Assembly: GCA_027491235.1 (NCBI GenBank)
Contig: JAIXWO010000013.1
Coordinates: forward strand, 1 to 64,000
DNA: 64,000 nt
From: Sphingomonadales bacterium
GTDB lineage: Bacteria; Pseudomonadota; Alphaproteobacteria; Sphingomonadales; Sphingomonadaceae
Direction: 5' to 3'
In this document: piece by piece, positions 35,994-46,703 of the stretch
How the letters are laid out: each line of letters opens with the position of its first letter
Numbering within the stretch: position 1 is the stretch's first letter
Notes under the pieces: model-generated
What the model was told of the DNA's origin: nothing
Database searches by the model: none
What the model saw: only the letters and a program-made list of their open reading frames with translations
Translations under genes and position numbers: made by a program

Positions 35994-36871
35994 CAGAAAA
36001 TCGGCAGCGGGAGAGCCGCAACCGCCTCCTTTCCGCCAAAGGAATTCAAATAGTCCGCCTCAGTCGCGCCGACGAAACGGTCAGCAACGGCGGACCAGAC
36101 ACCCGGGTCTTTCGCGGCATCTGCGTAGGCTTTGAAGGCCTTCATATCCCAACCATAATGCGGGGGCATCGAACTGGGGTGGGCGCCACCCGCAAGTTCA
36201 ACGACACCCGTCACGAAGCAGCGTTCGAACAGGTTGAACTGCGCATCATCCGGATAATGGTCTTCCATGCGGTCAACCAGTTCTTCGCAACTCACATAGG
36301 TTTTTGCGGCGGCCTTGGCGAACCACTCGTCATAATAGACGTCCGGACCAAAAACCTGCACATTGCCGCGCCAGTCAGACCGGTTGACGTGGATCAGCGC
36401 TGCATCCAGCTTCAGCGCAGGCATGGCGATGAGCGTTTCCCCATCGGCATAAGGCGATGTGATGGTTTTCAGGCCGCCGAGAGCCGCCAGATCCGTGCCG
36501 AGACCAACGCGGGTTGGAAGGAATGGCAGGCCGAAAGCCGCAGCCTTCAGGCCCCATTGGAACATGCCTTCATCGACTTCGAGAACCTCAAGCTGTCCAG
36601 CTTCGCGCGCCTTGCGGAACCAAGGCTCAAGCGGAATGGCGTCCAGCGACACAAACGCGAAGACAACCTTCTTCACCTTGCCCGCCGCGCACAGCATACC
36701 GACATCAGCGCCACCATAAGCGACGATGGTGAGGTCTTTCAGGTTAGAACGGAGAAGTTCGCGCACCAGCGCCATCGGCTTGCGCCGTGGGCCCCAGCCG
36801 CCAATCCCGATGGTCATTCCATCAGAGAGTTGGGCGACGATGTCCGCCGCCGTCATACGTTTGTCGAGCAT
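35993..36871 (-). CDS. ipdA: CoA-transferase family alpha subunit, IpdA-like
   Basis: MTAADIVAQLSDGMTIGIGGWGPRRKPMALVRELLRSNLKDLTIVAYGGADVGMLCAAGKVKKVVFAF. Confidence 0.86.
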   Translation of the reverse strand: MLDKRMTAADIVAQLSDGMTIGIGGWGPRRKPMALVRELLRSNLKDLTIVAYGGADVGMLCAAGKVKKVVFAFVSLDAIPLEPWFRKAREAGQLEVLEVDEGMFQWGLKAAAFGLPFLPTRVGLGTDLAALGGLKTITSPYADGETLIAMPALKLDAALIHVNRSDWRGNVQVFGPDVYYDEWFAKAAAKTYVSCEELVDRMEDHYPDDAQFNLFERCFVTGVVELAGGAHPSSMPPHYGWDMKAFKAYADAAKDPGVWSAVADRFVGATEADYLNSFGGKEAVAALPLPIF

Positions 36872-37785
36872 TAGGATTGCGCTTCCTTCATGGCCTTTTG
36901 CCAGGCCCATTCATGACCCCAGATGCTGATGCCTTCATGGCGCGTTGCGACCCATGCGTCCGGATCAATCACGAGACTGTCATATCCGATTTCCAGGTCA
37001 AACCCACCGGGCGTCTGGACATAAAAGCCGGTCGTCTCATCATTATAATGGCGGCCGAGCGTCGCGGATTCCGGATATCCAAGTTGCTTCATGCGGTCAT
37101 GCGCCTTGCCGACCTCGATGAGGTCTGGATATTCAAGCATGATGTGCACGGCACCCGATGGCGGAACTGGCCCTTCCCCAAAGGCGATGCTGTGATGCCG
37201 GCCATTGTCGGCATGAAGGAAAGCAAAGCCCATCGATGGCCCATCCGGACCAAAGAGGTTGAAGCGCGGCATGTCAGACGGGCGGAAGCCAATGACGTCG
37301 CAATAAAAGGCAACAGTCGCGTCAAAATCCGGCGCAGAAAGAACGGCATGCCCCATGCCCATCTCACCGGTTATGAAGTGGGAAACACCCTGCGGAGAGA
37401 CGAAGGGCGCGTCGGTAACGCTGTCTCCACAATAGAATTCAAGGCCATTGCCAGCAGGGTCGCTTGTGCGGAAGCCGTGCTCAACGCCGCGCAGCGCAGC
37501 CATATTCGGCGACATCTGCTCAACCGGACGACCAGCCGCAGCGATGGCCGAGGCCAGAGCATTGAGCGTCGCCAGATCAGCGACTTCATAACCTGCCGCC
37601 GCAAACCACTCGCGCGTGGATGCCTCGAGACGAAACCGGAACGGCCGTTGGTCAATCCGGTACTGGGCAGCACCGTCCGCCGCGTCATCCGCCCGCATGA
37701 CACCCGCGACCTGTGTCAGAAACTCATCCCATTTTTCAGGTTGTGCCGTTTCTATAACGACATAGCCAAGCGCCTTTACGCCCAT
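36871..37785 (-). CDS. hsaC: Extradiol dioxygenase (3,4-DHSA dioxygenase, HsaC/BphC-like)
   Basis: Two VOC modules; metal-ligand contexts MGHAVL, RHHSIAF, DLEIGYD. Confidence 0.87.
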   Translation of the reverse strand: MGVKALGYVVIETAQPEKWDEFLTQVAGVMRADDAADGAAQYRIDQRPFRFRLEASTREWFAAAGYEVADLATLNALASAIAAAGRPVEQMSPNMAALRGVEHGFRTSDPAGNGLEFYCGDSVTDAPFVSPQGVSHFITGEMGMGHAVLSAPDFDATVAFYCDVIGFRPSDMPRFNLFGPDGPSMGFAFLHADNGRHHSIAFGEGPVPPSGAVHIMLEYPDLIEVGKAHDRMKQLGYPESATLGRHYNDETTGFYVQTPGGFDLEIGYDSLVIDPDAWVATRHEGISIWGHEWAWQKAMKEAQS

Positions 37786-37790
37786 CGGCC

Positions 37791-38570
37791 TTAGCCTCCC
37801 TTTACCAAATCAAGAAAATACGGGCGCTCACCGCCCCCATCGACCTGCAAACGCGCGCCACTCACCCAGGCGGCGTCGCTTGAACTGAGCCACATTACAG
37901 CACCGGCAAGATCAACCCCCTCGCCCATGCGACCAAGAGGCATCGAACGCCCGACCGCGGCTTGCGCCTCTGCACCGCCATAGGTCTCTTCGGCGCTCTC
38001 TGTGATCATGAGGCCTGCGATGATCGCATTCACACGCACGCCCTCCGCACCCCATTCCTGCGCAAGGCTTTGCGTGAGATTAAGCAACCCCGCCTTGGCC
38101 GCGCCATAAACAGTTGTCCCCGGCGAGGGACGCGCACCAGAAACACTGGCAATATTCACAATACTGCCGCCCTTTTGCGCCTTCATGTGCGGATACACAG
38201 CCTGCGCCATATAGAGCGGCCCAACGAGATTGAGCTTCAACACAGCGTCGATAAATCGAGGACTTGCGCTTTCAACTGCCGAATGAGGCGAACCACCTGC
38301 GTTGTTTACGAGAATGTCCACGCGGCCAAATTTGGTTGCGACGACATCGACAAAGGCCTTGGCCTGTTCCGCATCACGAATATCAGCCTGATAGAAGGTG
38401 ACACCATCCGGCAGATCAACCGGTTCATTACGACCACAAACCGCCACCAAACACCCGGCACCTGCCAAACGCTCCGCGATCACGCGACCAAGCCCCCGCG
38501 TGCCGCCGGTGACGATCGCCACTTGCCCGGTAAAGTCGTATGAAACTTGCTGGACCAAAATTGCTTGCAT
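37791..38570 (-). CDS. SDR family oxidoreductase
   Basis: QVAIVTGGTRGLGRVIAERLAGAGCLVAVCGR ... NNAGGSPHSAVES ... YGAAKAGLLNLTQSLAQEWG; start uncertain (38570 or 38585). Confidence 0.83.
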   Translation of the reverse strand: MQAILVQQVSYDFTGQVAIVTGGTRGLGRVIAERLAGAGCLVAVCGRNEPVDLPDGVTFYQADIRDAEQAKAFVDVVATKFGRVDILVNNAGGSPHSAVESASPRFIDAVLKLNLVGPLYMAQAVYPHMKAQKGGSIVNIASVSGARPSPGTTVYGAAKAGLLNLTQSLAQEWGAEGVRVNAIIAGLMITESAEETYGGAEAQAAVGRSMPLGRMGEGVDLAGAVMWLSSSDAAWVSGARLQVDGGGERPYFLDLVKGG

Positions 38571-38585
38571 CCCCTCTGGCGGCAA

Positions 38586-38742
38586 CCACTGAATCGCGGA
38601 GCACCTGCCAATAAATTACGCATTAAAGCATGGTTGACCCGTTTTCAATTGACGATTTGCGTATTCAATGACAAAAAAAATTACGAATGCCCTAATCGCT
38701 CATGAAGCGAGTCGGGACTGTATCAGGAAGAGGAGGCTCGCC
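38586..38742. promoter_or_regulatory. Divergent promoter region for the hsaC/ipd operon (-) and hsaADEGF operon (+), with TACGCA (38617) and GATTTGCGTA (38654) elements
   Basis: Only intergenic space between the two divergent catabolic operons; inverted hexamers TACGCA/TGCGTA. Confidence 0.6.
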
Positions 38743-39957
38743 ATGGCCAGCGTCGTTTCACTAAAGACCCAAGCAGGACCTGTCCCATCGCCACAAGAGT
38801 TGGTTGATCGCGCCCGTGCGATGATCCCGACACTTAAATCGCGGGCGCGGCAATGCGTCAAAAATTTCAACGTTTCGGAAGAAACAATCGCCGAAATGAA
38901 GGAAGCAGGCTTCTTCCGCATTCTCCAGCCAAAGCGCTGGGGCGGCTATGAAATGCATCCCAACGTCTTCTTCGACGTCCAGAAGCTTCTTGCCGAAGGC
39001 TGCATGTCGACGGGCTGGATGTATGGCGTTGTCGGCTGCCACCCCTATGAGCTCGCCCTTTTCCATGATCAGGCTCAGCGCGAAGTCTGGGGTGACGATA
39101 GCTCGATGCTCGTCGCGTCGACGTATCAGCCGGTTGGCAAGGTCGAGCATACAGAAGGCGGCTTTTACCTCTCCGGTCGCTGGGGATTTTCGACAGGCTC
39201 TACCCATTGCGGCTGGGTCCTGCTCGGTGCGATGATCCCGCCGGCCGAAGAAGGTGGCGCGCCAGATATGCGGACATTCCTGTTGCCGCGTAGTGATTAT
39301 GAAATCATCGAAGGCACATGGGACACCTTTGGCCTGCAGGGCACCGGCAGCTTTGACGTCGTTGTAGACCGCGCTTTCGTGCCGGATTATCGGACGCACC
39401 GTTCCGTTGATGGCTTCCTTTGCCAGAATCCCGGTCAGGAAGTGAATGACGGCCCGTTGTACAATCTGCCTTGGGCGCAGGTCTTCACCCGCTCCGTTTC
39501 CACAGCGGCATTTGGTGGCGCGCGCGCTGCCATCAACGCGGCGATCAACATCATGAATGATCGCGTGTCGACGAACACGGGCAAAGCATCCAAAGCAGAC
39601 CCGATCCTGCACGCAGCCATCGCAAAGGCACATGCGCAGGTTCTGGAAATGGAACTGACGCTGCGGGTCACCTTTGAAGAGCTTATGGAGCTTGCCGGTC
39701 GCGGTGAACCGATCCCGATGGAAAAGCGGGCCCTGTTTACCTACAACTCGTCGACCGTGGTGCGCCGCATCGCGGATCTGGTCGATGAAATCGTTCAGCT
39801 GCTCGGTGGCCGCGCCATCTATATGTCGAGTGAGATTCTCCAGCCTTGGCTCGATATCCACGCCGGCCGTGCCCATGTTGCCAACGATCCGGGCAACCGG
39901 ACATCAGACGTCATCGGCACGATGCAGGGCCAACCGCCCAGCTTCATGTTCCTCTAA
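38743..39957 (+). CDS. hsaA: Flavin-dependent 3-HSA hydroxylase oxygenase subunit, HsaA-like
   Basis: Acyl-CoA dehydrogenase-fold hydroxylase (FRILQPKRWGGYEMHPNVFFDVQKLLAEGCMSTGWMYGVVGCHPYELALF...); strong SD (AGGAAGAGGAGG) before ATG 38743. Confidence 0.88.
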   Translation: MASVVSLKTQAGPVPSPQELVDRARAMIPTLKSRARQCVKNFNVSEETIAEMKEAGFFRILQPKRWGGYEMHPNVFFDVQKLLAEGCMSTGWMYGVVGCHPYELALFHDQAQREVWGDDSSMLVASTYQPVGKVEHTEGGFYLSGRWGFSTGSTHCGWVLLGAMIPPAEEGGAPDMRTFLLPRSDYEIIEGTWDTFGLQGTGSFDVVVDRAFVPDYRTHRSVDGFLCQNPGQEVNDGPLYNLPWAQVFTRSVSTAAFGGARAAINAAINIMNDRVSTNTGKASKADPILHAAIAKAHAQVLEMELTLRVTFEELMELAGRGEPIPMEKRALFTYNSSTVVRRIADLVDEIVQLLGGRAIYMSSEILQPWLDIHAGRAHVANDPGNRTSDVIGTMQGQPPSFMFL

Positions 39958-39969
39958 GGCAGACGAACC

Positions 39970-40794
39970 ATGGCAGACCTCAGGACGGCGACCTATGCCG
40001 TCGCCGGTGGATATGACATTCACATCGCAGAAGCCGGGTCAGGTCCTGCCGTGGTTTTTCTCCACGGCAGCGGACCCGGCGCATCGGGTGCCTCCAATTT
40101 CCGGCAGAATATCGATGCGTTCGTTGATGCAGGCTTCCACGTTATCCTGCCGGACCTGATTGGCTATGGCGCGTCGTCCAAACCGGAAGGTCTGGATTAC
40201 ACGCTGCAACTCTTCACCGACACCGTCTATGATGCCTTGCGTCAGCACGGCGTGGACCGGGCGTCGCTCGTGGGGAACTCGCTGGGCGGCGGCATCGCCA
40301 TTCAGATGACGCTTGATCATCCGGAGTTTGCCGACAAGCTTATCCTGATGGCCGCCGGCTGCGTCGCCGAGCGCGAAAGCTACTTCGTGATGCCCGGCAT
40401 CTCCAAGATGGTCTCCAGCTTTGGCAGCGATGATTTCAACCTGGCCGAACAGAAGCGGCTGGTGAGCAATCTCGTCCATCCGGACTTTGTGCCGAACATT
40501 CCCGATGCGCTGGTGGAAGAACGCTTCGCCGTTGCCCGCACGCAACCCAAGGATGTGTTGGTCCGGATGCGCACGCCCGATCTCAGCCCCCGCCTTGGCG
40601 AGTTGAAACAACCGATCTTTGTCATGTGGGGGCTTAACGACGAGTTCTGCCCCGAAGCGCACGCCCGCCTGTTCCTCGACAAGTGCGATAACGCGCGGGC
40701 CATGACCTTCAACCGCACGGGCCATTGGGTTCAGGTGGAGCGCGCCTCGGAATTCAACCGTTATTCGATCGACTTCCTGAATGAACAAGGCTGA
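39970..40794 (+). CDS. hsaD: Alpha/beta hydrolase, meta-cleavage product hydrolase HsaD-like
   Basis: FLHGSGPGASGASNFRQNIDAF, VGNSLGGGIAIQMTLDHPEFADKLILM, WGLNDEFCP, TGHWVQVERASEFNR. Confidence 0.92.
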   Translation: MADLRTATYAVAGGYDIHIAEAGSGPAVVFLHGSGPGASGASNFRQNIDAFVDAGFHVILPDLIGYGASSKPEGLDYTLQLFTDTVYDALRQHGVDRASLVGNSLGGGIAIQMTLDHPEFADKLILMAAGCVAERESYFVMPGISKMVSSFGSDDFNLAEQKRLVSNLVHPDFVPNIPDALVEERFAVARTQPKDVLVRMRTPDLSPRLGELKQPIFVMWGLNDEFCPEAHARLFLDKCDNARAMTFNRTGHWVQVERASEFNRYSIDFLNEQG

Positions 40795-41557
40795 ACATTA
40801 CGGGGCAGAGCTTTATGCCGCCTTGCGGGATCGCCGGACGGTTCCGCCTCTCATCGCACGTGATCCGTCACTGATCGTCGAAGACGCTTATGCCATCAGC
40901 CTCGACTTCCTGTCCCGCCGCCGCAAGGATGGCGAGAAGGTCGTCGGCAAGAAGATCGGTGTCACGTCGAAGGCAGTCCAGGACATGCTCGGCGTGCATC
41001 AGCCGGACTTCGGCTTCCTAACCAACTGGATGCACATTGAAGGCGACATCGATGTGGATGCCAAGGCGCTGATCGCGCCGCGTGCCGAGGCGGAAATCGC
41101 CTTCATTCTCAAAGACAGTCTGAACGGACCGGGCATCACCGCCGAAGACGTGATCGCCGCGACAGAGAGCATTGCGCCCTGTTTTGAGATTGTGGACAGC
41201 CGGATCACCGACTGGAAGATTGGCATTGTCGACACCGTCTCCGACAACGCCTCCTGCGGCGTCTTCATTTTGGGCGAAGCCCGCGCTGACCCCCGCGAAC
41301 TCGATCTACCCGGCCTGCATGTGACCGTCACCAAGAACGGCGCGCCATTGTCCGAAGGCTATGGCGCTGCGGTGCAAGGCTCGCCTGCAGAAGCTGTCGC
41401 CTGGCTCGCCAATACGCTCGGCAGCTTCGGCGTCACGCTCGATGCAGGCGACATCATTTTGTCCGGCTCGCTCGTGCCTCTGGCCGATGCGGTAAAGGGC
41501 GATGTATTTGAAATGACGCTGCACGGCGTCGGAAGTTGCACGGCCAAATTCGTTTAA
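40781..41557 (+). CDS. hsaE: 2-hydroxypenta-2,4-dienoate hydratase, HsaE-like
   Basis: [37 protein letters not shown] ... [13 protein letters not shown]. Confidence 0.92.
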   Translation: MNKAEHYGAELYAALRDRRTVPPLIARDPSLIVEDAYAISLDFLSRRRKDGEKVVGKKIGVTSKAVQDMLGVHQPDFGFLTNWMHIEGDIDVDAKALIAPRAEAEIAFILKDSLNGPGITAEDVIAATESIAPCFEIVDSRITDWKIGIVDTVSDNASCGVFILGEARADPRELDLPGLHVTVTKNGAPLSEGYGAAVQGSPAEAVAWLANTLGSFGVTLDAGDIILSGSLVPLADAVKGDVFEMTLHGVGSCTAKFV

Positions 41558-41573
41558 GGCCAAGGGAGAGAGC

Positions 41574-42506
41574 ATGGCGCGCGTCAAGGCAGCCATTATC
41601 GGATCGGGGAACATCGGAACCGACCTGATGATGAAGATGATCAAATATCCGCAGAATATGGAGCTGGCCGCCGTTGTCGGCATCGATCCGAACAGCGAAG
41701 GCCTTGCCATGGCGCGCGAACACGGCATTGCGACCACGCATGAGGGTATTGAGGGCCTGAAAAAGCTGGCCTGCTATCCAGAAATCGGCATCGCCTTTGA
41801 TGCCACCTCTGCTTACGCCCATAAGATGCACGACGACGCCCTGCGCGGCGATGGCATTCAGGTTGTCGATCTGACGCCCGCAGCCATCGGCCCGTTTACG
41901 GTGCCCGCCGTCAACATGACCCAGCATCTCGATCAGCCCAACGTCAACATGGTAACATGCGGCGGTCAGGCGACGATCCCGATGGTCGCCGCTGTCGCCC
42001 GCGTCTCCAGCATTGTCCATTATGCCGAAATCGTCGCGTCCGTTTCATCACGCTCGGCAGGTCCTGGCACGCGCGCAAATATTGATGAGTTCACCCGCAC
42101 CACGGCGCGCGCCATCGAAGTTGTCGGCGGCGCGACCAAGGGTAAGGCGATCATCATCCTTAACCCCGCTGAACCGCCGATGATCATGCGCGACACGGTC
42201 TTCACCCTCTCCGATGGTGGGGATGAAGATGCGATCCGCCGCTCGGTCGCTGACATGGTGGCTGAGGTGCAGAAATATGTCCCCGGCTATCGCCTGAAGC
42301 AGGAAGTTCAGTTTGAGCGCTATGGCGACAATAACCGCCTGAAGATCCCCGGCATGGGTGACTTTACCGGCATCAAGTCCATGATCATGCTCGAGGTCGA
42401 AGGGGCTGGCGATTATCTGCCCAGCTATTCCGGCAATCTCGACATTATGACGGCAGCAGCCAAGGCAACAGGCGAGTTGCTCGCAGCCAAGAGGATGGCG
42501 GCATGA
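41574..42506 (+). CDS. hsaG: Acetaldehyde/propanal dehydrogenase (acylating), HsaG-like
   Basis: [59 protein letters not shown]. Confidence 0.95.
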   Translation: MARVKAAIIGSGNIGTDLMMKMIKYPQNMELAAVVGIDPNSEGLAMAREHGIATTHEGIEGLKKLACYPEIGIAFDATSAYAHKMHDDALRGDGIQVVDLTPAAIGPFTVPAVNMTQHLDQPNVNMVTCGGQATIPMVAAVARVSSIVHYAEIVASVSSRSAGPGTRANIDEFTRTTARAIEVVGGATKGKAIIILNPAEPPMIMRDTVFTLSDGGDEDAIRRSVADMVAEVQKYVPGYRLKQEVQFERYGDNNRLKIPGMGDFTGIKSMIMLEVEGAGDYLPSYSGNLDIMTAAAKATGELLAAKRMAA

Positions 42507-43543
42507 CCAGCACATTTGACGTTGAAGCCGGCCACAAGGTCTACATTCAGGACGTCACCCTGCGTGACGGCATGCACGCCATCAAGCACATGTACGGGAT
42601 CGACCATGTCCGCGCGATTGCCAAGGCACTCGACGATGCGGGCGTGGATGCCATCGAGGTCGCACATGGCGACGGCCTGTCAGGCGCCAGCTTCAACTAT
42701 GGCTTTGGCGCACACACCGATTGGGAATGGCTCGAGGCCGTTGCCGACGTCCTCACCAAATCCATTCTGACCACGTTGATCCTGCCCGGTGTCGGTACGG
42801 TGGATGAACTCCGCCGCGCCTATGATCTGGGTGTCCGGTCCGTCCGCGTGGCGACACACTGCACCGAGGCGGATGTGTCCAAACAGCATATCGGCATTGC
42901 CCGCGATCTGGGGATGGACGTCGCCGGCTTCCTGATGATGAGCCATATGATTGCGCCGGAACAACTCGCAAGCCAAGCGCTGCTGATGGAAAGCTATGGC
43001 GCGCAGTGCGTCTATGTGACCGATAGCGGCGGCGCGCTCGATATGGATGGCGTGCGCGACCGGTTCGAGGCTTATGACCGCGTTCTGAAGCCCGAAACAC
43101 AGCGCGGCATGCACGCGCACCACAACCTCTCGCTCGGCACCGCCAACTCCATTGTCGCCGCACAATGTGGGGCTGTTCGGATCGACGCAAGCCTTGCCGG
43201 CATGGGGGCCGGTGCTGGCAATGCGCCGCTCGAAGTCTTCATTGCCGCGGCTGACCGCAAGGGCTGGAACCATGGCTGCGACGTGATGGCACTTATGGAT
43301 GCGGCCGAAGACCTTGTCCGTCCGCTGCAGGACCGTCCGGTCCGTGTGGACAGGGAAACGCTCGCCCTCGGCTATGCGGGGGTTTACTCCAGCTTCCTGC
43401 GCCATGCCGAAAAGGCGGCCAACGACTATGGCCTCGACACCCGCGAAATCCTTGTTGAACTGGGCCGTCGCAAGATGGTCGGTGGGCAAGAAGACATGAT
43501 CGTCGATGTCGCCCTTGATATGTTGAAGGCGCGCAATGGCTGA
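42503..43543 (+). CDS. hsaF: 4-hydroxy-2-oxovalerate aldolase, HsaF-like
   Basis: [61 protein letters not shown]. Confidence 0.95.
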   Translation: MTSTFDVEAGHKVYIQDVTLRDGMHAIKHMYGIDHVRAIAKALDDAGVDAIEVAHGDGLSGASFNYGFGAHTDWEWLEAVADVLTKSILTTLILPGVGTVDELRRAYDLGVRSVRVATHCTEADVSKQHIGIARDLGMDVAGFLMMSHMIAPEQLASQALLMESYGAQCVYVTDSGGALDMDGVRDRFEAYDRVLKPETQRGMHAHHNLSLGTANSIVAAQCGAVRIDASLAGMGAGAGNAPLEVFIAAADRKGWNHGCDVMALMDAAEDLVRPLQDRPVRVDRETLALGYAGVYSSFLRHAEKAANDYGLDTREILVELGRRKMVGGQEDMIVDVALDMLKARNG

Positions 43544-44996
43544 TATTTCGCTGCACACACCCTATTCTGCTGCGGACGTCGCAGCTTGGGACATGGAAAC
43601 CGATATCGTCATCATCGGCTTCGGCGCCACGGGTGCCTGTGCCGCCATTGAAGCCAAGCAGTCCGGCGCTGATGTGAAGCTGTTCGAGCGCAATTCGGGC
43701 AGCGGCGGCGCATCCGGGCTTTCCGGTGGCGAGATCTACCTCGGCGGAAATGGTGGCACCGAAGTTCAGCGCGCAGCGGGATTTGAAGACACGACCGAAG
43801 ACTTTGCCGCTTATCTGAAAATGGCGGGCGGCCCCTGCGCTGATGACGCGAAATGTGATCTCTACGCGCAGGAAGCGGTCAACCACTTCAACTGGCTCAA
43901 AGCACAGGGCGTGCCCTATCGCGGCAATTACATGGCCGGCAAGATCATTGAGCCGATGGATGATACGACGCTGATCTGGTCCGGAAGTGAGGCAGCAGCC
44001 CCCTTCTACAAATCAGCCAAGCCCGCCCCGCGCGGCCATGTCATCCAGCATATGGGCTGGGGTGGCGGCCGTCCTCTGGTTGATATCCTCGAAGCAAAAG
44101 CCCGCGCCTTGGGTGTCGATGTCATCGTCGATGCGCGCGCCATGGCGCTCATCAAAGACGCAGACAAAATCGTCGGCGCTATCTTCCGCATCGACAATAA
44201 GCCCGTCTTTGTGAAGGCGCGCAAAGGCGTCGTTCTAGCCACAGGCGGCTTTGTGATGAACGAAGAGATGCGCCGCAAATATTGCCCGGACACGTTCAAG
44301 ATCAATGATCCCATCGGCGACAAGGACGATGGCACGGGTATCAACCTCGGCCTGAGCGCTGGCGGCGATGCGATCCATATGGAGCAGTTCTTCACGACCT
44401 GTCCTTGGACCATCCCGGAAAGCCACGCGAAGGGCGTGTTCGTCAACATTCAGGGCCAGCGCTTCATCAATGAAGACTGCTATCACGGCCGCGTGTCGCG
44501 CACCGCCGTCGACCAACCCGGCGACCGCGTGTACCTGCTGCTGGACAGCGCGCATTTTGAGCAGCCGCCCGAATTTGCCCGCATGACAATTGCTGGAACC
44601 GGCAATGACTGGGAAGAGGTTGAGCGCGAACTGGAGATGGCCGAAGGCACCTTGTCGCGCACCATGGCCTTCTACAATGAACATGCCCGTGCAGGCCGCG
44701 ACCCTCTGTTTGACAAGCAGAAGCCGATCCTGACGCCGCTCGATCAGGGGCCGTTTGTCGCGCTCGAACTGCATTTCCAGAACAGCTATTTCAGCTTCTT
44801 CACGCTGGGGGGCCTCAAGACCTCAACCGATGGCGAAGTTCTGGACCGCGCAGGAGCACCGATCCCCGGCCTTTTCGCCGCAGGTCGCTGCACCAGCGGA
44901 CTCCCTGCTTGGGGGCATGGCTATAGCTCTGGCATGAGCCTTGCCGATTGCACCTTTTTCGGGCGGCAGGCTGGTCGGAAAGCGGCACAGGGGTGA
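43536..44996 (+). CDS. FAD-dependent fumarate reductase/ketosteroid dehydrogenase-family flavoprotein
   Basis: [49 protein letters not shown] ... [57 protein letters not shown]. Confidence 0.82.
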   Translation: MADISLHTPYSAADVAAWDMETDIVIIGFGATGACAAIEAKQSGADVKLFERNSGSGGASGLSGGEIYLGGNGGTEVQRAAGFEDTTEDFAAYLKMAGGPCADDAKCDLYAQEAVNHFNWLKAQGVPYRGNYMAGKIIEPMDDTTLIWSGSEAAAPFYKSAKPAPRGHVIQHMGWGGGRPLVDILEAKARALGVDVIVDARAMALIKDADKIVGAIFRIDNKPVFVKARKGVVLATGGFVMNEEMRRKYCPDTFKINDPIGDKDDGTGINLGLSAGGDAIHMEQFFTTCPWTIPESHAKGVFVNIQGQRFINEDCYHGRVSRTAVDQPGDRVYLLLDSAHFEQPPEFARMTIAGTGNDWEEVERELEMAEGTLSRTMAFYNEHARAGRDPLFDKQKPILTPLDQGPFVALELHFQNSYFSFFTLGGLKTSTDGEVLDRAGAPIPGLFAAGRCTSGLPAWGHGYSSGMSLADCTFFGRQAGRKAAQG

Positions 44997-45511
44997 AGGA
45001 CCGCGCGCTCCTCGACAGGATCGCGCTTACCGATCTTGTCATGCGCTATTGTCGCGGGATTGACCGGCGGGACTTTGCGCTCGTCCGCTCGCTCTATCAT
45101 GATGACGCGATTGACGATCACGGCGCCATGTTTTGCGGCGGGCCGGATGATTTCGTCCGCTGGTTGCCCGACATGATGGCGCAGTGGGAAGCGACGATCC
45201 ACAGCATCAGCAACAGCCTGTTTGCGATTGACGGCGACACAGCGGAAGGGGAACATCAGGTGACCGCCTTTCACCGCACGCACCCCCCGGAACGCAAAGA
45301 ATTCACGGTCTGGGGCCGCTACCTCGACACATATCAGCGGCGCGACGGCGTGTGGAAATTCAGCCACCGCTCGCTTGTGTTCGATCATGGTCGCATCACG
45401 CCGGTGGATGAAGACAGCTTTGCGATGATGGGCAGCGACGCCGTCCATGGCCGCGCGAACCGTTTTGATCCGTCTTGGCAGATGCCATTGCTGGCAGGCC
45501 TTGGCAGATAA
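44993..45511 (+). CDS. NTF2/SnoaL-like protein
   Basis: GTG start overlapping previous TGA; LTDLVMRYCRGIDRRDFALVRSLYHDDAIDDHG ... ATIHSISNSLFAID ... WKFSHRSLVFDHGRI. Confidence 0.8.
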   Translation: MKDRALLDRIALTDLVMRYCRGIDRRDFALVRSLYHDDAIDDHGAMFCGGPDDFVRWLPDMMAQWEATIHSISNSLFAIDGDTAEGEHQVTAFHRTHPPERKEFTVWGRYLDTYQRRDGVWKFSHRSLVFDHGRITPVDEDSFAMMGSDAVHGRANRFDPSWQMPLLAGLGR

Positions 45512-45531
45512 GTGTTTTAGGGAGAGTGACA

Positions 45532-46677
45532 TTGGGTGCAGCATTAAGCGTTTCTGGATTGATGGCGCAGGCACAGGCTGCAACCGGCCTTCAGGACTTT
45601 GGCGACGATTGGTTCGTTGCGCCCCTCTCCAAGCTCGTTGATTGCGTCAATGCCGAAGCCGGGCTGGTCGCCCCCGATGCGGGTGCGGGTTATCGCGTCC
45701 AGAGCGCGCTGTCTGACCGGTTGAAGCTCATCCAATATTTCAAAGACCACCCCGAGGCGCTGGACGAACAGATCGACGTCGCCTGTACCATTATCGGCCT
45801 GCCGCGCACCGGCTCCACCGTCATGCACCGGCTGCTGTCCTCTGTCCCGCAGGCGACGTCCTTCCTGTGGTGGGAAACGACCTTTCCCCTGCCGTTTGAC
45901 GGGGAAGCAACTGGCGATCCCTCCCCCCGCATCGCGATGGCCCATCAGATCGTGGACCAATTGCTGCGCGACTGGCCGGACTTTGAAAGCATCGACCCCA
46001 TTGAGGCCGAAGTCGTCGCCGAAGAGGTCATTCTGCTCGACCGGACCTTCCTATCGACCACCTTTGACTCGATGATGCCAATTCATTCCTACGGATATTG
46101 GCAGGCAGATCAGGACCATGAACCTGCCTATCGCGACCTGCTGCTGTTCATGAAGGCGCTCCAGCACCAGATGCCATCGCGGCGGGGCAAGAAGTGGGTG
46201 TTGAAAACCCCGCACCATCTGCTCGGCGGGATGAACGGGCTGCTCAAGGTCTTCCCGGATGTCCCGCTTGTGATGACCCACCGCAATGTCGCGCAGGTGT
46301 TGCCCAGCTATTGCAGCATGTGCGCGTCAATGAGCGTCAACAGCTCCACCACCTACCGCAAGGAAGATCAGGGCGCGCATTGGACGCGGCGGTTCAAGAC
46401 CGGGCTGGAACGCCTTATGGAGCTGCGCAAGACCCTGCCCGAAGGGCGGATCGTCGATGTCCGTTATGAGGACACGGTGAGCGACCCCATCGGCACCGCG
46501 GCCCGTGTGCTGGAGGCCATCGGCCTGCCGGTGGACATAGCCGCACTCGAGGCCTGCATCGCTGCCAATGCGCGGGATGCGCGGCCCAAACACAAATATT
46601 CAGCCGAAGAGTTTGGCCTGTCCCCAGAGGGTATTGCCGCCGATTTCGCTTTTTATCACGACGCCTATAAAATCTGA
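45532..46677 (+). CDS. Sulfotransferase family protein (PAPS-type P-loop)
   Basis: ACTIIGLPRTGSTVMHRLLSSVP, WVLKTPHHLLGGMNGLLKVFPDVPLVMTHRN, VRYEDTVSDPIGTAARVLEAIGLP; probable TTG start after GGGAGAG. Confidence 0.85.
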   Translation: MGAALSVSGLMAQAQAATGLQDFGDDWFVAPLSKLVDCVNAEAGLVAPDAGAGYRVQSALSDRLKLIQYFKDHPEALDEQIDVACTIIGLPRTGSTVMHRLLSSVPQATSFLWWETTFPLPFDGEATGDPSPRIAMAHQIVDQLLRDWPDFESIDPIEAEVVAEEVILLDRTFLSTTFDSMMPIHSYGYWQADQDHEPAYRDLLLFMKALQHQMPSRRGKKWVLKTPHHLLGGMNGLLKVFPDVPLVMTHRNVAQVLPSYCSMCASMSVNSSTTYRKEDQGAHWTRRFKTGLERLMELRKTLPEGRIVDVRYEDTVSDPIGTAARVLEAIGLPVDIAALEACIAANARDARPKHKYSAEEFGLSPEGIAADFAFYHDAYKI

Positions 46678-46703
46678 GACCAATAAGAACAAAGGAGAGC
46701 ATC

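Noticed and set aside
38761-39876. 371-aa minus-strand ORF
   Set aside because: Antisense to hsaA, which has a strong SD and family motifs.
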